NCBI RefSeq assembly: GCF_024397915.1
Contig: NZ_CP073347.1
Span: 682,001-746,000, forward strand
DNA: 64,000 nucleotides
From: Marinobacterium rhizophilum
GTDB taxonomy: Bacteria > Pseudomonadota > Gammaproteobacteria > Pseudomonadales > Balneatricaceae
Reading direction: 5' to 3'
The stretch's first letter is position 1, and every line of letters starts with the position of its first letter. Position numbers and translations under genes: made by a program. Shown piece by piece: positions 17,555-25,500 of the stretch. Below the pieces are notes generated by a model. It did no database searches. It worked only from the letters and a program-made list of their open reading frames with translations, and was not told the origin of the DNA.

Positions 17555-17938
17555 ATGGATGCGGACAGTACACGCGATTACCTGCTCGGCAAACCCGAGG
17601 CCTGGGTCGATTATCCCTTTGGCCCGGGACCCGCGGTGTTCAAGGTGCGACAGAAGATGTTCGCACTGCTGATGGATGATGCTAGCAAGGGCCCGCGCCT
17701 TAACCTCAAATGCGATCCGGTACAGGCGCAGATGCTGCGGGATGTGTTCGAGGCGGTACAACCGGGTTACCACATGAACAAGCGCCACTGGAACACCGTG
17801 CTACTGGATGGTTCTTTGCCGGACGGGGAGGTCCAGCGCATGATTGACCATTCCTACAGCCTGGTGGTAAAGGGGCTCAAAGTGGTGGAGCGCAAGGCGC
17901 TGGAGCTGGCCTGGGGGCCGGATACGCTATATCGATAA
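17555..17938 (+). CDS. MmcQ/YjbR family DNA-binding-fold protein
   Basis: A 127-residue protein of the MmcQ/YjbR (DUF419) family, which folds like a double-wing DNA-binding domain. The signature parts are VDYPFGPGPAVFKVRQKMFAL near residue 18, LNLKCDP, and the C-terminal PGYHMNKRHWNTVLLDG. The Arg/Trp-rich HMNKRHWN motif is diagnostic. The ATG has GGGGGAGG upstream. No biochemical function is established for this family. Confidence 0.92.
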   Translation: MDADSTRDYLLGKPEAWVDYPFGPGPAVFKVRQKMFALLMDDASKGPRLNLKCDPVQAQMLRDVFEAVQPGYHMNKRHWNTVLLDGSLPDGEVQRMIDHSYSLVVKGLKVVERKALELAWGPDTLYR

Positions 17939-17998
17939 CGCCGCCGGGCATGGCCGTCGCCGCCGTTGTACGTCAACAGGATTATACCGTTATCCTGA

Positions 17999-18026
17999 TT
18001 TCACCTTTCACCTTTCACCTTTCACC
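17999..18026. repeat. Four-unit heptanucleotide array (TTTCACC) overlapping a gene end
   Basis: Four perfect 7-bp units. On the minus strand they read GGTGAAA and encode the last codons and TGA stop of the gene at 18008-18490. The array is preceded at 17982-17994 by TTATACCGTTATC, which also follows the array at 6531. Confidence 0.95.
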
Positions 18027-18490
18027 TGCAAGTGCGCGCGTACCTGCTCCACCGTGCGGTTGGAAAACTGGCGGTAGTCGGGGTAGGGCGTGAGCAGGAT
18101 GTTTCCGCTGACCCGGACAGGGCCTGCATCATCCAGTGGCTCGTAATCCAGAGGGTCCAGCCCCAGGCGCTGCCAGCTGGCCTTGCCGGCGACCAGGTGC
18201 CATTGGGCGTCCTGCAGCAGACAGTCGGCAAAGCAGATCATCTCGTGCCGGTGCAGCAGTTCGAGATCCCGGTAGTCCTGCCAGCGCTGTTCGGCCGGGG
18301 CGCAGAGCTTGGCCAGTATGCTGAAAATCTTGCGCCAGTGGTTGCCGTTGTGGCGGATCAGGCAGGGCACGTCGGGAGTGTTCAGCGCAGCATCGGCTGC
18401 AAGCACCTGGGGGCGATTGGGCAGGTAAAGTGCCAGGCGGGCGGTGGGGCTGCCGAGTCGGGTCCAGTCATCTGTCTGGTTTGGGGTCAT
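18008..18490 (-). CDS. Conserved hypothetical protein next to hrpB
   Basis: A 160-residue soluble protein with no signal or membrane segment. Recognisable blocks are ARLALYLPNRPQVLAADAAL, IRHNGNHWRKIFSILAKL and WHLVAGKASWQRLGL. The last five residues (KGER and part of V) and the stop codon are made by the TTTCACC heptanucleotide array, so array length would change the C-terminus. It starts 15 bp downstream of the hrpB stop and probably shares its transcript. It may belong to the DUF6942-type proteins; I am not certain. No function is known. Confidence 0.75.
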   Translation of the reverse strand: MTPNQTDDWTRLGSPTARLALYLPNRPQVLAADAALNTPDVPCLIRHNGNHWRKIFSILAKLCAPAEQRWQDYRDLELLHRHEMICFADCLLQDAQWHLVAGKASWQRLGLDPLDYEPLDDAGPVRVSGNILLTPYPDYRQFSNRTVEQVRAHLQVKGER

Positions 18491-18505
18491 GCTGTTTCTC
18501 TGGCG

Positions 18506-21067
18506 TCATTTGCGGCGCCTGATGCCGGTGCCGGGCGTTGCCGCCATGGGGTCATCGGGCCAGTGGTGTTTGGGGTAGCGGCCTTTCATGTCCTTTTGCA
18601 CGTCGCGGTAGCTGTTGTTCCAGAAACTCACCAGGTCCTGGGTCACTTGCAGCGGGCGCTGTGCCGGGGACAGCAGGTGCAGCTTGAGCGCAACGGTACC
18701 GATCCGCGGGGTTTGCGCGCAGCCGAACAGCTCCTGCAGCTTGACCGCCAGCACCGGCGGATCCTGCTCATAGTCGATCCGCGCCCGGTTGCCGGAGGGC
18801 AGTTGATAGTGTTCCGGCGCCCGCTCGTTCAGCTGCTGGGGCAGTGGCCAGGGCAGCAGGCTGTGCAAAATGCTTGTCAGGTCCAGCGCGGCAAAATGAT
18901 TGATATGGCTGACCCGCTCGAGCCAGGGCAGCAGCCAGGTTTCGAGGTCGTTCAGCAGGGCGCGATCCGACAGGTCGGGCCAGTCGCTTTGGCCATCGCT
19001 GCGGTGCAGCAGGTCCTGCCGGCGTACAAAAGCGATCCGGCTGCGCCAGCGCTGCAAAGCCGGGTTCCAGGGCAGCAGTCCCAGGCCGCGTTTGCGTACC
19101 AGGGCACAGAGTGCCCGCCCGCGGGCCTCGGCATCGATGCTGGCTAGCGGTTTCCGCGCCACGACCAGGCTGCCAACCCTCTGCTGGCGTTCGGCGATGA
19201 GCCGGTTTTCACTGTCCATCCACTGTACCTGGTCCCGGTTTTGGACCAGTGCAGCCAGTTCGGTATCGAACAGCGCCGGGTCCAGCGCGCTGGCCAGCTG
19301 GATGCGGTCTACGGCATCGCCGCTGCGACCGTGCAGCTGCGCGGTCGCCAGCCAGGGCGCATTGCGCAGCGGGTCGTCCGGGTTCATGCGTGCGCTGCGG
19401 CCGTTGCTGAGCTGGTAGTCCAGCCCCTGGGGCTGGCGGCGTACCGCAATGCGATCCGGGTAGGCAAAGGCAATCAGCAGCGCCAGGGCATCGTCCGGTG
19501 TCAGCTCAGGGGAGGTTGCACGCTTGGCTGGCCCGTCGGTTGCGAGGTTGCGGCACAGGGTACGAAACTGGTCGACCTGCTGGCGCAGGCGTTGCCACTG
19601 GGCGCGCTCCCGGGGTTGGCACTGGATATCGCCGTGCAGCCAGGATAGCCGCAGCGCCATGTCGGCGCTGGAGCGCCCCAGGGGGTCGCGGTCCGACAGC
19701 AGGGCGGCCAGTTCGCAGGCCAGGGATACCAGGCCGAGTCGACAGCCTTCAAGCAGCATATGGGCCAAGCGGGGGTGCGCCGGGAGTTGCGCCATGCGCT
19801 CGCCGTGGGGCGTCAGGCTCCAGCGCGCGCCGTCGTGCTGGGCGCCGCCCAGGCGCTGCAGTAGCTCCAGTGCCTGTCGGTAAGGGCCGGGGGCCGGGGT
19901 GTCCAGCCAGGACAGCTCGGCCGGGTCGACGATGCCCCACTGCAGCAGCTGCAGCGCCAGGGGCGCCAGGTCCGCCTGGCGTATTTCCGGCTCGCTGTGG
20001 GGACTCAGTGCCTGCTGCTGGCTTTCGGACCAGAGTCGATAACACCGGCCGGGCTCGGTGCGTCCGGCCCGGCCGGCGCGCTGCACACTGGAGGCCCGTG
20101 ACAGGCGCCGGGTTTGCAGTCTGGACATGCCGCAGGAGGCATCGAAGACGGCCTGGCGACTCAGGCCGCTGTCGATAACGACCCGCACGCCTTCGATGGT
20201 CAGGCTGGTTTCGGCAATGGCGGTGGCCAGAACGACCTTGCGCTGGCCAGCGCCTGCCGGGGCGATGGCGCTGCGCTGGGCTTCCAGGCTCAGGTCACCG
20301 TACAGTGGGCAGACCACAATGCTTTGGGCGGCCTCTTTCAAAGAGGCGAGCTGGTCACGCAGCAGGCGCTGGGTTTCACGAATTTCCCGCTGGCCCGGTA
20401 AAAACACCAGCAGACTGCCGCTGTCTTCGGCCAGCGCCTGCATAACGGTGGCGGCGACACGGGCTTCGATGCGCTCGCCCGGCTCGGCACTGCTGCCGTA
20501 GCGTATATCCACCGGCCAGCTGCGGCCTTCGCTGCGGATCCGCGGAGCATCGCCCAGCAGGCGGGCGCTGGCTTCGCCGTTGAGGGTGGCGGACATCAGC
20601 AGGATACGCAGCGGATCATCCTCGCGCAGCAGCGCACGGCCCTGCAGCGTCAGGGCAAGCCCCAGGTCAGCGTCCAGGCTGCGCTCATGGAATTCGTCGA
20701 ATATCACCAGGCCCACGCCGTCAAGGGACGGGTCGGACTGCAGCATGCGCGTCAGGATGCCTTCGGTGACCACTTCGATGCGTGTGCCAGGCCCGATTCG
20801 GCTATCAAAGCGGATGCGATAGCCGACGGTCTGACCAACCTTTTCACCAAGGCTCTGTGCCATGCGCTGGGCAGCGGCCCGGGCAGCCAGGCGCCTGGGT
20901 TCCAGCATGAGGATTTTCTGGCCCGCCAGCCAGGGCTCATGCAGCAGTGCCAGCGGCACCCGTGTGGTCTTGCCGGCGCCGGGCGGGGCCTCCAGTACGG
21001 CCTGGGTATGGGTTGTCAGCGCCTGTTGCAGCGCGGGCAGGATGTCATCGATGGGCAGTGAGGTCAT
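18506..21067 (-). CDS. hrpB: ATP-dependent RNA helicase HrpB
   Basis: An 853-residue DEAH-box helicase of HrpB type, slightly longer than the E. coli protein. Motif I is APPGAGKTTRVPL at about residue 27, motif II is DEFHERSLD near 124, motif III SATLNG and motif VI QRAGRAGRTEPGRCYRLW near 330. A helicase-associated domain and the HrpB C-terminal domain follow, ending in the family-typical DVQKDMKGRYPKHHWPDDPM. The in vivo substrate of HrpB is not settled. It lies between the pqiA-like gene and the small hypothetical gene, all on the minus strand. Confidence 0.95.
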   Translation of the reverse strand: MTSLPIDDILPALQQALTTHTQAVLEAPPGAGKTTRVPLALLHEPWLAGQKILMLEPRRLAARAAAQRMAQSLGEKVGQTVGYRIRFDSRIGPGTRIEVVTEGILTRMLQSDPSLDGVGLVIFDEFHERSLDADLGLALTLQGRALLREDDPLRILLMSATLNGEASARLLGDAPRIRSEGRSWPVDIRYGSSAEPGERIEARVAATVMQALAEDSGSLLVFLPGQREIRETQRLLRDQLASLKEAAQSIVVCPLYGDLSLEAQRSAIAPAGAGQRKVVLATAIAETSLTIEGVRVVIDSGLSRQAVFDASCGMSRLQTRRLSRASSVQRAGRAGRTEPGRCYRLWSESQQQALSPHSEPEIRQADLAPLALQLLQWGIVDPAELSWLDTPAPGPYRQALELLQRLGGAQHDGARWSLTPHGERMAQLPAHPRLAHMLLEGCRLGLVSLACELAALLSDRDPLGRSSADMALRLSWLHGDIQCQPRERAQWQRLRQQVDQFRTLCRNLATDGPAKRATSPELTPDDALALLIAFAYPDRIAVRRQPQGLDYQLSNGRSARMNPDDPLRNAPWLATAQLHGRSGDAVDRIQLASALDPALFDTELAALVQNRDQVQWMDSENRLIAERQQRVGSLVVARKPLASIDAEARGRALCALVRKRGLGLLPWNPALQRWRSRIAFVRRQDLLHRSDGQSDWPDLSDRALLNDLETWLLPWLERVSHINHFAALDLTSILHSLLPWPLPQQLNERAPEHYQLPSGNRARIDYEQDPPVLAVKLQELFGCAQTPRIGTVALKLHLLSPAQRPLQVTQDLVSFWNNSYRDVQKDMKGRYPKHHWPDDPMAATPGTGIRRRK

Positions 21068-21100
21068 GGGGCAGGGCTTGTCGGCTGCGTGATCGGTGCT

Positions 21101-21601
21101 TCAGTCATTGTCAGGTCCAAGGCGGCTGATGCAGGCGGTAATAAAGAGCGTGAGCAGTACAGCGGCACAGAAGGCATAGAGGCCGTAGTGAACCTGCACC
21201 TGGGCGATGGCGCCAAGCTTGACCGTCACCACCAGTACCGCGACCACGAAGACGTCCAGCATGGACCAGCGGCCGTAGTCGTGCATCAGCTTGAGATAGC
21301 GGGGCAGCCGACTGTCGTGGTGAATCGCCGCGCCTGTAAGTCGCAGCAGCACCAGTAGCTTGAGCGCGGGCAGCACTATGCTGAAGCCGGCAATCAGCAG
21401 GAACAGCAGGTACTGTCCCTGCACCAGCAACTGCCAGGTGCCGGACATAACCGAGAAGCTGCTCTGTATAAACAAAAACTGTTCGATGGTCAGCATCGGG
21501 GCGTACAGGCCTACCAGCAGCAGCAGGGCGGTCAGGGCCAGCAGCAGTCGCAGCTGCCAGGCCCTGCGGGCGGTCAGTGCGGGGCGGGTTGGTGTCGGCA
21601 T
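21101..21601 (-). CDS. PqiA-domain membrane protein
   Basis: A 166-residue protein with four membrane segments. The diagnostic stretch YGRWSMLDVFVVAVLVVTVKLG is the PqiA family core. The usual PqiA protein has two such halves and N-terminal zinc-ribbon cysteines; this one has a single half and no Cys pair, so it is a short member. PqiA proteins belong to envelope lipid transport systems with MCE proteins, but no MCE gene is beside it here. It is the first gene of the hrpB block, 33 bp before hrpB. Confidence 0.85.
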   Translation of the reverse strand: MPTPTRPALTARRAWQLRLLLALTALLLLVGLYAPMLTIEQFLFIQSSFSVMSGTWQLLVQGQYLLFLLIAGFSIVLPALKLLVLLRLTGAAIHHDSRLPRYLKLMHDYGRWSMLDVFVVAVLVVTVKLGAIAQVQVHYGLYAFCAAVLLTLFITACISRLGPDND

Positions 21602-21723
21602 GGGCGCGTCCAGGGTCGTCGAAAATCGGATCGGGGCATCATACCGGAACTGGGCTTGAGCTGTCCTGCACCGGTACGGGACAGCAGGAAGCGTGCCTTT
21701 CTATCCCCTGGGCGATAACATCT

Positions 21724-21742
21724 GAATGAGAATTATTAATAG
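21724..21742. promoter_or_regulatory. Possible Fur box
   Basis: The core ATGAGAATTATTA matches 11 of 13 positions of the Fur consensus core ATGATAATCATTA; the flanks match poorly. It lies 77 bp upstream of the 3D-domain gene and about 120 bp upstream of the divergent pqiA-like gene, in the only AT-rich part of the gap. Confidence 0.45.
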
Positions 21743-21818
21743 CGCCGGAAACGGGCTAGGCGGCGCCGGCGTTCTCTGGCACACTGGCGGTCGACTTTGG
21801 TAAAGCAACGTAGTTTTT

Positions 21819-22334
21819 ATGATGTTAAGCAATCTTCGCCAGCGCCTGCTGCGCCCGCTGATGCCCGTGCTGCTGGCGATGCCGTTGCTGTTGCTGTCGG
21901 GTGCCGATACCAGCTGGGCCACCGACAAGCTGGCCGCCGGCAAGACTGCAGCCAATGGCACTGGAAAAAGCCGTCCCCTGGCGCTGGAATCGCTGCAGGG
22001 CGGGGCCAGTGCGAAGATCAAGCTCAAGGTCACCGCGACCGCCTATAATTCTCTCCCCGCGCAAACCCAGGGCAAGGCCAATATAGGCGCCTGGGGACAC
22101 CGTTTGAAGCCTGGCATCAAGGCAATTGCCGTCTCCCGTGACCTGCTGGGCATGGGGCTTGAGCCCGGCAGTGAAGTCGAGATTGAAGGCCTGCCCGGGC
22201 GCTACCAGGTGCTCGACAAGATGCACAGCCGCTGGTCGCGCAAGATCGATATCTACATGGGTGTCGACCAGAACGCGGCCCTGGCCTGGGGCAAGCGTCC
22301 GGTCGTGATCCGCTGGGAAAACCAGGATTCCTGA
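21819..22334 (+). CDS. 3D-domain exported protein
   Basis: A 171-residue protein. A signal peptide occupies about residues 1-34 (LLRPLMPVLLAMPLLLLSGA). The 3D domain, named after three conserved aspartates, spans about residues 65-165: VTATAYNS, GAWGHRLKPGIKAIAVSRDL, VLDKMHSRWSRKIDIYMG. The fold resembles the double-psi barrel of MltA-type lytic transglycosylases, so a peptidoglycan role is possible, but this protein lacks the rest of MltA. A possible Fur box lies upstream. Two adjacent ATG codons (21819 and 21822) could serve as start. Confidence 0.85.
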   Translation: MMLSNLRQRLLRPLMPVLLAMPLLLLSGADTSWATDKLAAGKTAANGTGKSRPLALESLQGGASAKIKLKVTATAYNSLPAQTQGKANIGAWGHRLKPGIKAIAVSRDLLGMGLEPGSEVEIEGLPGRYQVLDKMHSRWSRKIDIYMGVDQNAALAWGKRPVVIRWENQDS

Positions 22335-22428
22335 TTCTCCCGTCTCTGTTGCTTTCTAACGTACGTTTTCGCAAAGAAAGCCCAGCCTTTGACAATCTTT
22401 TTGCCGCGATAGCGCCTAGAGTTTAGAG

Positions 22429-22448
22429 AACCTGAATTTCATCAGGTT
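22429..22448. promoter_or_regulatory. Palindrome in the gdhB leader region
   Basis: AACCTGA and TCAGGTT form a perfect 7-bp inverted repeat around a six-base centre, 82 bp upstream of gdhB. A TTGACA hexamer lies at 22389-22394. It could be an operator or a small hairpin; no T-run follows. Confidence 0.4.
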
Positions 22449-22529
22449 AACTGCGGCTGTGCTGAGCATTTTTTCGTGCAGCCTTGGTTGATTCGGCACT
22501 GTCTGAACAAAAAGGGGTTAAAGGATTCG

Positions 22530-25500
22530 ATGTCCGAGCAACGAAGCGACAACAAGAAGCGGCTGCTGGCGCAGCTGGGTGAACTGTTCGAAAGCCGGTT
22601 GGCATCAGATACCGCCGCCCAGGTGAATGCCTTCACCGCGGCCTACTACCGGGTATCACCCTATGAGGAACTGGCCGAACGGCGGCAGGATAACCTCTAC
22701 GGTGCCACCCTGTCCTGCTTCCAGTTTCTGCATGAGAGTGAAAGGCATGAGCCAAGGCTGCGGGTTTTTAACCCGGACCTGGAGCAGCACGGCTGGCACT
22801 GCAATCACACCGTTATCCAGGTTCTTCACCCCAATATGCCGTTCCTGGTGGATTCGCTGCGCATGGAGCTGAATCGGCGGGAAATGGCGATTCACGTGGT
22901 GCACAGTTCGGTATTGGATGTATCCCGGGACAGCGGTGGCGGTGTGACCGGGCTGGCGGAATCCGGTGCCGAGGGGGCCCTGCGCGAAGCCCTGGTTTAC
23001 CTGGAAGTCGATCGTCACAGCGCGGCAGACGAGCTCAAGACCCTGCGGGCACAGTTGAGCGAAGTCCTGAGTGAAGTACGCGCCTCGGTAGAGGACTTCC
23101 CGGCCATGCGCGGGTGCCTCGAAAACCTGCGCGATGAACTTAGAGCCCGCAAGGCGGGCCCCGCTGCCGACTGCGTGTCGGAAGCGGCGGATTTCTGTGA
23201 CTGGATGCTCAGTGACCGCTTCACCTTCCTGGGATATGACGAGCTGGCATTTAGCGGTAGCGGGGAGGATTTTGGCGTTACGCGGGTTGCCGACAGCGAG
23301 CTGGGTACCCTGAAACTGCATGCCCAGAGCGGGCGCAGCCGCAGTGCGAAAGACCTGCGCGCCGAAGAACGCGACTTCATGCTGTGCACCGACCCGCTGA
23401 CCTTTGCCAAGGATGCGGTACGTTCGCGCGTGCATCGCCCGGCGCACCAGGACCTGGTGGTGATCAAGCGTTTCGATGCCGACGGCCAGGTCTGTGGTGA
23501 GCACCGCTTCTACGGCCTCTGGACCTCGCCGGTCTATGTCGAGCCGCCGTTGCAGATTCCGCTGCTGCGAAGGCGCACGCAAAAGGCGCTGACGAGCGCG
23601 GGTTTCGACCCGCATGGGCACAGCGGCAAAGCGCTGGTGCAGATTATCGCAGAATTGCCCCGCGATGAACTTTTCCTGGCCAGTGACGACGAACTGTTCG
23701 ACATGGCCATGGGCATTTTCAACCTGCAGGAACGCCGCAAGGCCAAGTTGCTGATTCGCCGTGACAGCTGCTCCAAGTTTGTCAGCTGCCTGTATTTCGT
23801 GCCGCGCGACCTCTATACCACGGCCCTGCGCCTGCAGGTGCAGCAGCGCCTGACCGAGCATTTCAAGGCCATAGACTCCGAGTTCACCACCCGCTTCAGC
23901 GAATCCTTGCTGGCGCGGGTACACTTTGTGCTGCAGGTTGACCCGGGCAACGTGCTGGAATACAACGCGCAGGCGATCGAAGCCGAGATCGTCGAAATCT
24001 CCAAGGCCTGGAGTGAAGACCTGCACGCGGCCCTGATCGAGAGCGCCGGTGAAGAACAGGGCAATCAGCTGATCAATCATTATCGCCATGCCTTTCCGTC
24101 CGCCTACCGGGAGGATTTCAGCCCCAGCAGTGCGGTCTACGATATCCAGCGCATCGAACAGCTCGATGAAAACCGCATCATCAACCTGAGCTTTTACCGG
24201 GTACTCGAGCAGAGCCGCGAAGTGCTGCGCTTCAAGCTGTTCCACCCGCAGCAGCCGCTAATTCTGTCCGATGTGATTCCGGTGCTCGAGAAGCTGGGCA
24301 TGCGGGTGGTGGGGGAACATCCGTACAAGGTCAAGCGCCGCGATGGCGCCCGCTTCTGGATTCATGATTTCACGCTGCGTTACGACAGCGCGGAGCCGGT
24401 GGAGCTCGAGGATGTAAAACAGAATTTCCAGGATGCCTTTTCCAGCGTCTGGGCAGGCAGGGCCGAGAACGACGAGTTCAACCGTCTGGTGATTGGCGCC
24501 AACCTGTCCTGGCGTGATGTCGCCATGCTGCGCGCCTATGCCCGTTACAACCAGCAGATTCGCTTTGGTTTCAGTCAGCCCTATATCGCCGAGGCGCTGG
24601 GGCGTCACCTCTACCTGACCCGCCTGCTGGTGGCGCTGTTCAAGGCGCGCTTCGAGCCGGGTCGGCAGAGCAGTCGCAAGGTGCAGGCCCTGACCGAGCG
24701 TATTGCCGCCAGCATCATCGAAGGCCTCGACAAGGTCGACAACCTCAACGATGACAAAATACTGCGCCGTTTCCTGGAACTGATCCAGGCGACCCTGCGC
24801 ACCAACTACTACCAGCCCGATGCCACAGGCGAGCTGAAGGATTACTTCGCCTTCAAGCTCAACCCCCACGGCATCGCCGATATTCCGCTACCCAGGCCCA
24901 TGTTCGAGGTGTTTGTCTATTCGGCCCGGGTCGAGGGCGTGCACCTGCGCGGTGGCAAGGTGGCCCGTGGCGGTCTGCGTTGGTCGGATCGGCGCGAGGA
25001 TTACCGCACCGAGGTGCTCGGTCTGGTGAAGGCTCAGCAGGTCAAGAACGCGGTGATCGTGCCGGTGGGCGCCAAGGGTGGCTTTGTACCCAAGGCGTTG
25101 CCGGTCAACGGCAACCGCGACGAGATCCAGGCCGAGGGTATCGCCTGTTACCAGATCTTTATCCGAGCGCTGCTGGATGTGACCGATAACCTGGTGGGGG
25201 CCGACCTGGTACCGCCCAGGTCGCTGGTGCGCCACGACGAAGACGACCCCTACCTGGTGGTGGCGGCGGACAAGGGCACCGCGACCTTCTCCGATATTGC
25301 CAATGAAATCGCCGAAGAGTATGGCTTCTGGCTCGGCGATGCCTTCGCCTCCGGCGGCAGCCAGGGTTATGACCACAAGAAAATGGGCATCACGGCCCGC
25401 GGTGCCTGGGAGTCGGTCAAGCTGCACTTCCGCGAGCTGGGCCTGGATACCCAGACCCAGGAATTCACCGTGGTGGCCATCGGTGACATGGCCGGAGACG

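Noticed and set aside
22656..24245. A 529-codon minus-strand frame inside gdhB
   Set aside because: Same reason: GC-rich codon use keeps the antisense frame open. gdhB motifs are unambiguous.
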